A DNA stretch of 64,000 bases, from NCBI GenBank assembly GCA_002361355.1, contig DESQ01000042.1, positions 66,890-130,889 on the forward strand. Direction: 5' to 3'. The translations under genes and the position numbers were made by a program. Below are positions 49,969 through 58,541 of this stretch, piece after piece; the first letter of the stretch is position 1, and each line of letters opens with the position of its first letter. This DNA is from Lachnospiraceae bacterium UBA3310 (GTDB lineage: Bacteria; Bacillota; Clostridia; Lachnospirales; Lachnospiraceae). Under the pieces are notes generated by a model. The model saw only the letters and a program-made list of their open reading frames with translations, ran no database searches and was not told where the DNA came from.

Positions 49969-49977
49969 TTTACATAA
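49968..49977 (+). repeat. GTTTACATAA repeat fused to a stop codon
   Basis: The G of the TAG stop (49966-49968) is the first base of the repeat, so the copy begins inside the stop codon of the YbaK-type gene. Confidence 0.65.
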
Positions 49978-50042
49978 TGCACAGAGCGAAGGAATAGATT
50001 GCGCATGATGAAAAGAACCGAAGAAAGGGATCGGATACTGAC

Positions 50043-50486
50043 ATGATACGGAAAATGACAATAGAGGATTACGATGGCGTGAAAGCGCTCTGGATGACAA
50101 TTAAAGGGTTTGCGATCAGAAGTCTGGATGATTCCAGAGAGGGAGTGGCGCGCTTTTTGGAGAGAAATCCCTCAACCAGTGTGGTGGCGGTGGAGGACGG
50201 CAGGATTGTGGGGGCGATTCTCTGCGGCCATGACGGCAGGCGGGGATGCCTGTATCATGTCTGTGTGGAAGCGGACTACCGTATGCGGGGCATCGGGAAG
50301 GCGATGGTGGTATTTTGCATGGAGGCGCTTAAAGCGGAGCATATCAATAAGGTGTCGCTGATTGCCTTTACGGCGAACGATATCGGAAATGCGTTTTGGC
50401 GGCAGATCGGCTGGACAAAGAGAGAAGATTTGAATTATTATGATTTTACGCTGAACGAGGCGAATATCACGGCGTTTAACAAGTAA
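50043..50486 (+). CDS. GNAT acetyltransferase
   Basis: 147 residues. IRKMTIEDYDGVKALW start, CoA-binding CLYHVCVEADYRMRGIGKAMVVFCMEAL (RMRGIG) and NAFWRQIGWTKREDLNYYDF near the end. Resembles the RimI-like/YpeA small acetyltransferases. Substrate unknown. The nearest ribosome-like site (AAAGGGA) is rather far from the ATG. Confidence 0.9.
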   Translation: MIRKMTIEDYDGVKALWMTIKGFAIRSLDDSREGVARFLERNPSTSVVAVEDGRIVGAILCGHDGRRGCLYHVCVEADYRMRGIGKAMVVFCMEALKAEHINKVSLIAFTANDIGNAFWRQIGWTKREDLNYYDFTLNEANITAFNK

Positions 50487-50614
50487 GAAAGGCGTGTTAC
50501 CTATCCTGTTAAAAGGAAAGATATGGATGGAACAAAACGGGAACAGGATATAGTTAGAAGGCTGGCGCATAGAGACCGCCCCGTAGAATCGACAGAAAAG
50601 GAGGTTGCCATCAA

Positions 50615-51205
50615 ATGAAAATCGGTGAAGCACAGAAATTATACAGACAACAGTTAAGCTTCCTCAGAGGACAGAAAAACGACTATGTAAAGCAGCAGAA
50701 GGAGAACCGGGAGAAGATGGAGCAGGGCGTGACCTTTACATTTTCCGAAGCCTATCTGGAGCGGGAGAAAGAACTGCAGGAGAAGATTGACGAGCTTTCC
50801 GGACAGATAAAAAATAACGAAAAGACCCTTGATGATCTGATTGATCAGGAGGTTGGGATATTTAACAGCATTGCCTCTAAGCAGCAGGCGGACGCCATGA
50901 AGGAGTACGGCGAGGAGATGGCAAAGTGTATGGAGATTGCCAGAAGAATCAGCAGGGGCGATCATGTGCCGGCGCAGGATGAAAAGAAGCTGATGGATTT
51001 CAATATGGAAATTTATCAGATGGCTAAGGAGATGGCGGCTATGAACATGGAGGGAGAGCACAAGGAATGGGAATCCCTCTGGGGCGACGAGGAAGAAAAG
51101 GAGTATGAAGATCCCTTTGAGGCCTCTCAGAATGCGGAGACAAATGTGGAAATGCCGGAGGAGATGGAAGCGGCGGCTTCTGTGGAGACACCGGCGGAGT
51201 CTTAG
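50615..51205 (+). CDS. Coiled-coil protein of unknown function
   Basis: 196 residues with AAAAGGAGG upstream, so well translated. Almost entirely helical with heptads (residues about 1-150), e.g. LEREKELQEKIDELSGQIKNN, and an acidic disordered C-terminal tail (about 155-196). No membrane segment or signal. I do not recognise the family. It follows a GNAT gene by about 130 nt and precedes the nucleotidyltransferase gene. Confidence 0.75.
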   Translation: MKIGEAQKLYRQQLSFLRGQKNDYVKQQKENREKMEQGVTFTFSEAYLEREKELQEKIDELSGQIKNNEKTLDDLIDQEVGIFNSIASKQQADAMKEYGEEMAKCMEIARRISRGDHVPAQDEKKLMDFNMEIYQMAKEMAAMNMEGEHKEWESLWGDEEEKEYEDPFEASQNAETNVEMPEEMEAAASVETPAES

Positions 51206-51238
51206 GGATCAGGTCAATGATGCAGCAGGAGAATAACT

Positions 51239-52024
51239 ATGGTACAGGATATTTTTAATGAATTTGCAAAATTTTCACAGGTGCGCGCCATGGCAGTGGG
51301 CGGTTCCCGTGCCGTCAAGCGCAATGATGAGTTTTCCGATTATGACGTTTATGTCTATGTGACGGAGACAATTCCCACAAGGGAACGGTTGGATATACTG
51401 GAACCCCATTGCCGCAGCATGGTGATGGATAATCATTACAGGGAGCATGAGGATGTCTGTATTATGGATGACGGCATCGAGCTTAATATTATCTACCGGG
51501 AAATGGATGGATTTCTTGAGGGGATTGCCCGGGTGGCGGAGCAGTACGAGCCCCTTGACGGCTGCACCACCGGTATGTGGCACAGCCTTCTGACGGGCCG
51601 TATCGCCTATGACAAGGGCGGTTTTTTGGCGGCGGCGAAGGAGAAATATACGATACCCTATCCGCAGCAGTTGAAGGACAATATTATCAGCCATCATATG
51701 AATCTGATCAAATATGGGATTCCCTCGTTTATGGTGCAGATGGAGAAGGCCATGAAGCGGAAGGATATGGTCAATATCAATCAGTGCACGAATCGTTTCC
51801 TCAATTCCTATTTTGATATTGTCTTTGCGCTGAACGAAAAACTGCATCCGGGGGAAAAGCGGCTGATGCAGATATGCATGGAGGAATGCAAAATTTTGCC
51901 GGTCAATTTTGAACTGAACATCCGGCTGCTTTTAAACAGCATGTTTAAAGATCCGGCGGCGTCTGCGGTGGTAGCTGTAATCGTGACGGAGCTTGAAAAG
52001 GTGGTCGGACAGGCGCTTGCCTAG
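51239..52024 (+). CDS. Nucleotidyltransferase-fold protein (DUF4037-like)
   Basis: 261 residues. The N-terminal catalytic pattern AVGGSRAVKRNDEFSDYDVYVYV (GGSRA, then DYD metal ligands) and a third acidic residue in IELNIIYRE are of the pol-beta-type nucleotidyltransferases that include aminoglycoside adenylyltransferases. The C-terminal two thirds is helical (DUF4037-like). Substrate is not clear; a drug-modifying role should not be assumed. Confidence 0.8.
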   Translation: MVQDIFNEFAKFSQVRAMAVGGSRAVKRNDEFSDYDVYVYVTETIPTRERLDILEPHCRSMVMDNHYREHEDVCIMDDGIELNIIYREMDGFLEGIARVAEQYEPLDGCTTGMWHSLLTGRIAYDKGGFLAAAKEKYTIPYPQQLKDNIISHHMNLIKYGIPSFMVQMEKAMKRKDMVNINQCTNRFLNSYFDIVFALNEKLHPGEKRLMQICMEECKILPVNFELNIRLLLNSMFKDPAASAVVAVIVTELEKVVGQALA

Positions 52025-52072
52025 CGGTGAGGTTGCATTGCGGGCGGTTTTATTGTAATATGAGTGTGAAAT

Positions 52073-52166
52073 GTGCGAGAAATACTTCTAATCCTCAGCA
52101 GCAGAGGCTGCTTCGCGAAGAAGCATTAAATCTCGCACCAGAGAATGCCAAAGAACGGGCATTCTC
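52073..52166 (+). promoter_or_regulatory. Multi-hairpin RNA-like element upstream of argJ
   Basis: GTGCGAGA (52073-52080) pairs with TCTCGCAC (52131-52138), enclosing AGCAGC/GCTGCT (loop AGAG) and the CTTCGCGAAG palindrome: a three-way junction. A further stem GAGAATGCC (52141-52149) / GGCATTCTC (52158-52166) follows, 30 nt before argJ. No T-box or known riboswitch core was recognised. Confidence 0.5.
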
Positions 52167-52195
52167 CGTATGGGAAGTCAACATGGAGGATCATA

Positions 52196-53419
52196 ATGGA
52201 AATCATAGACGGAGGCGTTACTGCGGCGGCTGGCTTTGAAGCGGCCGGTGTGGAGGCGGATATTAAGTATAAAAACAGAAAGGACATGTCATTGATTTAC
52301 AGTCGGGTGCCCTGCCGCGCAGCCGGAGTATTTACCGGTAATGTGGTGAAAGCGGCGCCCGTTTTGTGGGACAGGGAGATTGTGGCGCATTCCCCATATG
52401 CGCAGGCAGTCGTTGTCAATGCGGGCATCGCAAACGCCTGTACGGGCAAGCAGGGCTATGAGTGCTGTCGGCAGACGGCGAAAAAAGCGGCGCAGGAGCT
52501 TGGCATTTCGGAGGATGCCGTGCTGGTGGCTTCCACAGGCGTGATCGGCTGGCAGCTTCCCGTGGACAAGATTGAGGCCGGTGTGGAGAAACTGGTCAGG
52601 GTCAAATCCGACACGCGCGAAGCCGGACAGGATGCAGTGGAGGCGATGATGACCACGGACACCGTGCCGAAGCAGGCGGCGGTGCAGATCGGGATCGGGG
52701 GAAAGACGGTGACTGTCGGCGGCATGTGCAAGGGCTCCGGCATGATTCATCCGAATATGTGCACCATGCTCGGCTTTATCACGACCGATCTTGCCATTTC
52801 CAAAGAACTTTTGCAGGAGGCGCTGCGGGAGGATGTGACGGATACCTTCAACATGATTTCCGTGGACGGCGATACCTCCACCAATGATACGCTTGTGGTG
52901 CTGGCAAACGGCCTTGCGGGCAATCCGGAAATCACAGAGAGGAATGCGGATTATGACAGGTTCAGGGAAGCGCTTCATTATATTAACGAGACGCTTGCCA
53001 AAAAGATGGCCGGGGACGGGGAGGGCGCGACGGCTCTGTTTGAGACGCGGGTGATCCATGCGGCGGACAAACAGGAGGCGCGGATTTTAAGCAAGTCCGT
53101 AGTCTGCTCCAGCCTGACCAAGGCCATGATCTATGGACATGACGCCAATGTGGGGAGAATCATGTGTGCACTGGGCTATTCCGGCGTTGACTTTGACCCT
53201 GAGCAGGTGGATATTTTCTGCGAGAGTGACGAGAACCGCATGCAGATTTGCAGGGACGGCATGCTGACAGATTATGACGAAGAGGAGGCAACAAAGATTT
53301 TGTCTGCGTCCGAGGTGCGGGTGATTGTGGATATGCACAGAGGCGAAGCGGAAGCCGCTGCCTGGGGATGTGATCTGACCTATGATTATGTGAAGATCAA
53401 TGCGGACTATCGAAGCTAG
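52196..53419 (+). CDS. argJ: Glutamate N-acetyltransferase / amino-acid acetyltransferase (bifunctional ArgJ)
   Basis: 407 residues from ATG 52196 with GGAGG six bases upstream; the longer frame from 52145 runs through the structured leader. The self-cleavage site before Thr is in PNMCTMLGFITTD (about residue 190; usually ATML), with GMCKGSGMIHPNM and DGDTSTNDT. ArgJ recycles acetyl groups from N-acetylornithine to glutamate; bifunctional forms also use acetyl-CoA. With argB, argC and argD it gives the cyclic route to ornithine. Confidence 0.96.
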   Translation: MEIIDGGVTAAAGFEAAGVEADIKYKNRKDMSLIYSRVPCRAAGVFTGNVVKAAPVLWDREIVAHSPYAQAVVVNAGIANACTGKQGYECCRQTAKKAAQELGISEDAVLVASTGVIGWQLPVDKIEAGVEKLVRVKSDTREAGQDAVEAMMTTDTVPKQAAVQIGIGGKTVTVGGMCKGSGMIHPNMCTMLGFITTDLAISKELLQEALREDVTDTFNMISVDGDTSTNDTLVVLANGLAGNPEITERNADYDRFREALHYINETLAKKMAGDGEGATALFETRVIHAADKQEARILSKSVVCSSLTKAMIYGHDANVGRIMCALGYSGVDFDPEQVDIFCESDENRMQICRDGMLTDYDEEEATKILSASEVRVIVDMHRGEAEAAAWGCDLTYDYVKINADYRS

Positions 53420-53471
53420 GTTTACATAATTTTGAAGCGGGTTTACATAATTCAAACATAGGTTTACATAA
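53420..53471 (+). repeat. Three GTTTACATAA repeats with exact 21-nt period
   Basis: Copies at 53420-53429, 53441-53450 and 53462-53471, each usually preceded by a second G. The 21-nt period places them on the same DNA face, two helical turns apart. The array fills the gap between argJ and argB. The segments between copies differ. Confidence 0.85.
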
Positions 53472-53495
53472 AATAGAAGAAAGAAGAAAAGAAAA

Positions 53496-54395
53496 ATGGA
53501 ACAGCAGGAAATGAATCAAATTCTGGGAAAGGCGGAAGTTCTGATCGAAGCCCTTCCCTACATTCAGAAATTCAACAGAAAGATCATTGTGGTCAAGTAT
53601 GGCGGCAGCGCTATGAGCAATGAGGAACTGCAGCGCAACGTGATCAAGGATGTGACGCTTCTGAAACTGGTTGGTTTTAAGCCGATCATTGTCCATGGCG
53701 GCGGCAAGGAGATCAGCCGCTGGGTCGGCAAAGTCGGTAAGGAGGCCCGATTTGTGAACGGCCTTCGGGTGACGGACGAAGAGACCATGGAGATCGCGGA
53801 GATGGTTCTGAATAAGGTCAATAAAAACCTCGTCAGGATGGTGGAAGAGCTGGGTGTCAGGGCTGTCGGTATCAGCGGCAAGGATGCGGGGCTGTTGCAG
53901 TGCAAGAAGAGATATTCGGACGGTGAAGATATCGGTTATGTGGGAGAGATCTGCGGCGTTGACCCGAAGGTACTCTATGATCTTCTGGAGAAGGATTTCC
54001 TGCCCATCGTGGCGCCTATCGGTCTGGACGATCAGTTTTTGACCTATAATATTAACGCGGACGACGCGGCCTGTGCCATCGCCAAGGCTGTGGGGGCGGA
54101 TAAGCTGGTGTTCCTCACGGACATCGAGGGGCTGTATAAGGATATCAACGACAAGTCCAGTTTTATCTCAAGGCTGACGGCAACCCAGGCGGAAGAATTG
54201 ATTGCCAGTGGCTGCATCGGCGGCGGTATGCTTCCGAAGCTCGGAAACTGCACGGATGCGATCAGAGAGGGCGTCAACAGAGTGCATATTCTGGACGGAC
54301 GGATCGCCCACTGCCTGCTGTTGGAGATCTTTACCGATCACGGTATCGGGACGGCGATTATCGCGGATAAGGACAGGGAGACAATGATTGGCTGA
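53496..54395 (+). CDS. argB: N-acetylglutamate kinase
   Basis: 299 residues. KIIVVKYGGSAM, KPIIVHGGGKEIS, RFVNGLRVTDEETME, NINADDAACAIAKAVGADKLVFLTDIEGLY and the end DHGIGTAI are the amino-acid kinase signatures of ArgB. It phosphorylates N-acetylglutamate, often the arginine-inhibited step; the N-terminal extension seen in sensitive enzymes (about 20 residues before KIIVVKYGG) is present. Starts 24 nt after the 21-nt-phased repeat array. Confidence 0.96.
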   Translation: MEQQEMNQILGKAEVLIEALPYIQKFNRKIIVVKYGGSAMSNEELQRNVIKDVTLLKLVGFKPIIVHGGGKEISRWVGKVGKEARFVNGLRVTDEETMEIAEMVLNKVNKNLVRMVEELGVRAVGISGKDAGLLQCKKRYSDGEDIGYVGEICGVDPKVLYDLLEKDFLPIVAPIGLDDQFLTYNINADDAACAIAKAVGADKLVFLTDIEGLYKDINDKSSFISRLTATQAEELIASGCIGGGMLPKLGNCTDAIREGVNRVHILDGRIAHCLLLEIFTDHGIGTAIIADKDRETMIG

Positions 54396-54424
54396 AAAGA
54401 CAGTTACAGGATAAAAGAGGTAGA

Positions 54425-55642
54425 ATGATGAGCGCAGAAATGCAAAATTATATTGATGAGGCGGAGAAGGCTCTGCTTCACACATACAACCGTTATCAGG
54501 TGGTGTTTGACAAGGGAGAGGGCGTGTACCTCTACGATGTGGATGGGAAAAAATATCTGGATTTTGTTGCGGGAATCGCCGTGTTCGCGCTGGGGTATCA
54601 CAATGAGGAATACAACGACGCGCTGAAAGGCCAGATTGATAAAATTATCCATACTTCCAATTATTATTACAATGTGCCAGCCATTGAGGCGGCAAAAAGG
54701 ATCAAGGAAGTTTCCGGCATGGATCGCGTCTTTTTTACGAACAGCGGCGCGGAAGCCGTGGAGGGCGCGATCAAAACAGCGCGCAAATATGCATGGTTAA
54801 AGGACGGGCGTACGGATCATGAAATCATTGCCATGAACCATTCCTTCCACGGACGCACCATGGGAGCTTTATCCGTGACGGGAAATCCCCATTACAGAGA
54901 GGCTTTTGAGCCTATGATCGGCAATATCAAATTTGCCGACTTGAACGATTTTGACAGCGTGATGGCGCAGGTGACGGACAGAACCTGTGCGATCCTGTTT
55001 GAGACCGTGCAGGGGGAAGGCGGTATTTATCCGGCGTCGGAAGAATTTATGAAAAAAGTCAGGGCGCTTTGCGATGAGCGGGATATTTTGATGATTCTGG
55101 ATGAAATTCAGTGCGGCATGGGGCGGACAGGCCATATGTTCGCATGGCAGCGCTACGGTATCAAACCGGATGTGATGACGACGGCGAAGGCGCTTGGCTG
55201 CGGTGTGCCGGTGGGCGCCTTTTTGATGACGGAGAAGGTGGGGAGCGCCTCTTTAGTGGCGGGAGATCACGGCACGACCTACGGCGGCAATCCCCTGGCA
55301 TGCACGGCGGTCTGCAAAGTGATCGAGCTGTTTGAAAAGCAGGAGGTGCCCGCCAATGCTGCAAAGGTCGGCGCTTATCTGGAAAAGCGCCTTGACGAAA
55401 TTGTGGCAGAGTTTTCCAGCGTGCAGACAAGGCGCGGTGTAGGGCTTTTGCAGGGACTTGTGTTTGACAAGCCGGTAGGCGATATCATCAAACGTGCCAT
55501 GGACAAGGGGCTGGTGTTGATCAATGCAGGGACGAACATCATTCGCTTTGTGCCGCCTCTGGTCATAGAGGAGAAACATGTGGACGACATGATTGGGATT
55601 CTGCGTGAGTGTATTGCAGAGGCAGAAGGAGAGCAGCAGTGA
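54425..55642 (+). CDS. argD: Acetylornithine aminotransferase
   Basis: 405 residues (ATG 54425; ATG 54428 equally possible after AGAGG). Class III PLP aminotransferase: FTNSGAEAVEGAIKTARKYA, HSFHGRTMGALSVTG, LILDEIQCGMGRTG and the PLP lysine in MTTAKALGCGVPVGAFL. Converts N-acetylglutamate semialdehyde to N-acetylornithine. The stop overlaps the start of the next gene (GTGA). Confidence 0.95.
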   Translation: MMSAEMQNYIDEAEKALLHTYNRYQVVFDKGEGVYLYDVDGKKYLDFVAGIAVFALGYHNEEYNDALKGQIDKIIHTSNYYYNVPAIEAAKRIKEVSGMDRVFFTNSGAEAVEGAIKTARKYAWLKDGRTDHEIIAMNHSFHGRTMGALSVTGNPHYREAFEPMIGNIKFADLNDFDSVMAQVTDRTCAILFETVQGEGGIYPASEEFMKKVRALCDERDILMILDEIQCGMGRTGHMFAWQRYGIKPDVMTTAKALGCGVPVGAFLMTEKVGSASLVAGDHGTTYGGNPLACTAVCKVIELFEKQEVPANAAKVGAYLEKRLDEIVAEFSSVQTRRGVGLLQGLVFDKPVGDIIKRAMDKGLVLINAGTNIIRFVPPLVIEEKHVDDMIGILRECIAEAEGEQQ

Positions 55643-57159
55643 CTCTGAAAAAAAGATTGATTATGATCCTTGCGATCGCGCTGATTGCGGGCGGGCTCTA
55701 CGGCGCGGGAAAATTTGGGCTGTCGGTGCGGTCTGAGAAGACGGAAGCGGAAGTGGAGGCGGAGGAATCCCTCTTCGGACGCAGGGAAACCCTGTATCTG
55801 TGGTATGCGGATGAGACACTCACGGATTATCTGAACAGTGTGGCTGTCTCCTACAGCGACTATCAGGACGAGGTGCGTGTGGTTCCGGTATATACGCAGG
55901 GATTAGAGTATCTGGAGACGATCAATCAGGCTTCCCTGCAGACGGAGGAAGTGCCTGATTTGTATATTGTCAGCAATGATTCTCTGGAAAAGGCGTATCT
56001 GGCCGGGCTTGCCAGCGAGGTACAGCTTCCGGAGGGCGTTCTTCCCATGGCGGATATGCTGCCGCAGGCGGCGGTTCGTGCGGTGACTTATCACGAAAAA
56101 CAGATCGGCTATCCGTTCTACTATGAGACAAGCTGTCTCCTCTACAACAGAACCTATCTGGAAGACTGGGCCAGAGCGCAGATTGAGGCACAGCGGGATC
56201 AGGCGCTGGCGGAAGATGCGCAGGAGCAGGCAGACAACGGTGACGTGGACGAAGAGATTCAGGATGCGCCGGAGCAGGCGGAAGTCTCCGGTGAGGACGT
56301 GAATGCGAAGGTGGAGGAAACCGTTCCCCAGACGATAGACGAAATTCTGGCATTTGCCGATGTTTACGACGCACCGGAACAGGTGGAGGCCATCTTCAAG
56401 TGGGATGTGTCGGATATCTTTTACAATTACTTTATTGTGGGAAAATATATAGACGTAGGCGGTGAAAACGGCGACAATGCGGATTCCATTCATATTTACA
56501 ATGAAAATGCGATTCGGGCGCTCAGAGTCTATCAGAACCTGAACCAGTTTTTCTCTATTGACACGAAAGAGATCAGTTACGATGGCGTTTTGCAGGACTT
56601 TCTGGACGGAAAGATTGTCTACACGGTGGCTACTTCGGACGCTTTGTCAAAATTGGAGAAGGCCCGTGAGGAAGGAGAGTTCGCCTATGAGTACGGCGTG
56701 TCCAGAGTGCCCGATGTGAGTGGGGAACTGGAGTCCGCCTCCCTGTCTGTGACGCAGTGTGTGGGGATCAACGGTTATTCCACCAAAAAGAAAATGGCGA
56801 ACGATTTCGCCGTGTATCTGACGCAGTATAACACGGATGATCTCTATGCAAGGACAGGCAAACTTCCTGTGCACAGTGAGGGAAAGACCTATGACGATCC
56901 AAACGCGGCGGCTTTTCTGGAGGAATACGGTCGTTCGGTGCCTATGCCGAAGATGATAGAGACAAGTAATTTTTGGGTGGAACTGGAGATTGCCTTTGCC
57001 AAAATCTGGGACGGCGATGACGCTAACGATGCACTGAAAGCGTTATCCGAACAGATTATGGGGCAGGTACTCGGAGAGGCATATACGGAGGAGTATATTG
57101 ACGTGCCCATTCCCGTGGAGGAGGAAGAGATTTTAGAAGAGGACAGCGGCGAAGAATAA
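55639..57159 (+). CDS. Membrane-anchored extracellular solute-binding-like protein
   Basis: 506 residues from GTG 55639, overlapping argD by four bases, with AAGGAGA upstream. A signal anchor (about residues 5-25) without lipobox is followed by a family-1 solute-binding fold: ETLYLWYADETLTDYLNSV, VPDLYIVSND, YPFYYETSCLLYNRTYLE and VYTVATSDALSKL. An acidic Glu/Ala/Gln-rich insertion lies at about residues 190-235. No permease or ATPase gene is adjacent, so it may be a sensor or an orphan binding protein. Confidence 0.83.
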   Translation: MTLKKRLIMILAIALIAGGLYGAGKFGLSVRSEKTEAEVEAEESLFGRRETLYLWYADETLTDYLNSVAVSYSDYQDEVRVVPVYTQGLEYLETINQASLQTEEVPDLYIVSNDSLEKAYLAGLASEVQLPEGVLPMADMLPQAAVRAVTYHEKQIGYPFYYETSCLLYNRTYLEDWARAQIEAQRDQALAEDAQEQADNGDVDEEIQDAPEQAEVSGEDVNAKVEETVPQTIDEILAFADVYDAPEQVEAIFKWDVSDIFYNYFIVGKYIDVGGENGDNADSIHIYNENAIRALRVYQNLNQFFSIDTKEISYDGVLQDFLDGKIVYTVATSDALSKLEKAREEGEFAYEYGVSRVPDVSGELESASLSVTQCVGINGYSTKKKMANDFAVYLTQYNTDDLYARTGKLPVHSEGKTYDDPNAAAFLEEYGRSVPMPKMIETSNFWVELEIAFAKIWDGDDANDALKALSEQIMGQVLGEAYTEEYIDVPIPVEEEEILEEDSGEE

Positions 57160-57182
57160 TTACCGGTTGAGACGGACATGAT

Positions 57183-57212
57183 AAGACAAGACGGCATCTG
57201 CCGTCTTGTCTT
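57183..57212 (+). terminator. Perfect 14-pair hairpin after the solute-binding gene
   Basis: AAGACAAGACGGCA (57183-57196) and TGCCGTCTTGTCTT (57199-57212) are exact inverted copies with only TC between them (a practical loop would open one or two pairs). No real T run follows (GGTTTGCG), so it may be a terminator of unusual form or an RNA stabiliser. Confidence 0.65.
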
Positions 57213-57219
57213 GGTTTGC

Positions 57220-57327
57220 GCGCATAAGCAGAGCAGGAAGGCTTACGAAGCAGGCATCATGCTTCGGGAGGCTTGCGGCGAGCAACGCGAACGAGAAATG
57301 CAAGGCATTTCGAGTCTGCTTATGCGC
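57220..57327 (+). ncRNA. Structured intergenic element closed by a 13-pair stem
   Basis: GCGCATAAGCAGA (57220-57232) pairs perfectly with TCTGCTTATGCGC (57315-57327). Inside are GAAGCA/TGCTTC and GAAATGC/GCATTTC hairpins and a third GC-rich pairing. The 108-nt shape fits a multibranched RNA, either a small RNA or the leader of the gene at 57352. No known family recognised. Confidence 0.45.
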
Positions 57328-57351
57328 AGGAAGTGTCTACAGGAGGTAATT

Positions 57352-57783
57352 ATGGCAGGATTTTGGATCGCGGTATTATCCGGTGCGCTGATGAGCGTGC
57401 AGGGCGTCTTCAATACACAGGTCACGAAGCAGTCGGGAATCTGGGTGGCGAACGCTTTTGTGCAGCTTACGGCGCTTTTGGTCTGTCTGGCCGTCTGGCT
57501 CGCGGCAGACCGTTCTTCCTTCACCGCTCTTTTTCAGGTGGAACCGAAATATATGCTGCTTGGCGGCGTCATCGGTACGTTTATCACCTATACGGTGATT
57601 AAGAGTATGGAAATGCTGGGGCCTGCGCGTTCCGCAATGTTTATTGTGGTATCCCAGTTGATCCTCGCTTATCTGATCGAGCTTTTTGGGCTTTTCGGCG
57701 TGGAGAAACAGCCGGTGGAGACAAAAAAATTGCTGGGAATGGGAATTATGATCGCCGGAATCGTTATTTTTAAGTGGACATAG
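57352..57783 (+). CDS. DMT-superfamily transporter, YdcZ (DUF606) type
   Basis: 143 residues from ATG 57352, with a perfect AGGAGG; the frame from 57178 runs through the structured element and is not coding. Five helices, with GALMSVQGVFNTQVTKQSG, FVQLTALLVC, GGVIGTFITYTVIKSMEMLGPARSAMFIVVSQLILAYLIE and a last helix. YdcZ proteins are half-length drug/metabolite-type transporters that usually work as pairs; only one is here. Substrate unknown. Confidence 0.87.
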   Translation: MAGFWIAVLSGALMSVQGVFNTQVTKQSGIWVANAFVQLTALLVCLAVWLAADRSSFTALFQVEPKYMLLGGVIGTFITYTVIKSMEMLGPARSAMFIVVSQLILAYLIELFGLFGVEKQPVETKKLLGMGIMIAGIVIFKWT

Positions 57784-57862
57784 GGAGAGATTTATCATAC
57801 AATAAAAATACGGCGCATAGCGGGAACCTCCCACAGAGTCAGTGAGACTCGGAAGGGAGACT

Positions 57863-58522
57863 ATGCAGGATAGAAAGAAAAGAATACATGCAAAAAAGAT
57901 ACGGCACGCGGGGCTGTTACTGGCTGTGCTGTTGTTGTTTGCCGGCTGTACGAAGAAGGAGGAGCTTCTGCTTTTGCGTGAGGAGAGTGCTTCTTTGGAC
58001 GACGGAAAAGAAGGGACGGAGGAAAGCCCGGATGTTCCGGATGCGGCAGCGCCTGCTAAGAAAGAACCGGCTGTGATTTATGTCCACGTCTGCGGTGCGG
58101 TAGTGCAGTCAGGCGTCTATGAGTTGGAGGCGGGAAGCCGGGTCTATGAGGCAGTGCAGGCAGCAGGCGGATTCGCAGAAGGGGCGGACGAGAATTATGT
58201 AAACCAGGCGCAGGAACTGGAAGATGGGATCAGGCTCGTCATTCCCACGCTGGAGGAAGCGGCCAAAGCCCGTGCAGGAGAGCTTTCGGGCGAGGCAGTG
58301 CAGGAGAATGCAGCGAATGACAGTGACGGCAGGATCAATATCAATACGGCGTCCGAGGCAAAACTTTGTGAGATTCCGGGAATCGGTGCGACGAGGGCGG
58401 CGGCAATCGCGGCCTACAGGGAATCCCACGGCGGGTTTCAGAAGCCTGAGGATATCATGAAGGTGAGCGGTATCAAGGAAGGCATGTACGAAAAAATAAA
58501 AGACAGCATCAGTGTAAACTAG
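57863..58522 (+). CDS. comEA: ComEA-like DNA-binding lipoprotein
   Basis: 219 residues from ATG 57863 (GGGAG upstream). Signal peptide with lipobox LFAGC (Cys near 32), an acidic linker, an SLBB domain (about 71-130: VHVCGAVVQSGVYELEAGSRVYEAV) and a C-terminal helix-hairpin-helix pair (about 155-217: INTASEAKLCEIPGIGATRAAAIAAY). This is the ComEA layout: it binds incoming double-stranded DNA at the cell surface. A lipid anchor rather than a membrane helix is a variation. comEC is 3 kb downstream. Confidence 0.92.
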   Translation: MQDRKKRIHAKKIRHAGLLLAVLLLFAGCTKKEELLLLREESASLDDGKEGTEESPDVPDAAAPAKKEPAVIYVHVCGAVVQSGVYELEAGSRVYEAVQAAGGFAEGADENYVNQAQELEDGIRLVIPTLEEAAKARAGELSGEAVQENAANDSDGRININTASEAKLCEIPGIGATRAAAIAAYRESHGGFQKPEDIMKVSGIKEGMYEKIKDSISVN

Positions 58523-58541
58523 AAAAGGCAGGGCGGGGAGT

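Noticed and set aside
51239..52024. Aminoglycoside adenylyltransferase (resistance gene)
   Set aside because: The nucleotidyltransferase motif is shared by many families, and the helical C-terminus looks like DUF4037, so a drug substrate is not supported.
57178..57351. 58-residue N-terminal extension of the YdcZ-type protein
   Set aside because: The region is made of two strong inverted repeats, and the proper ribosome site and family start are at 57352.
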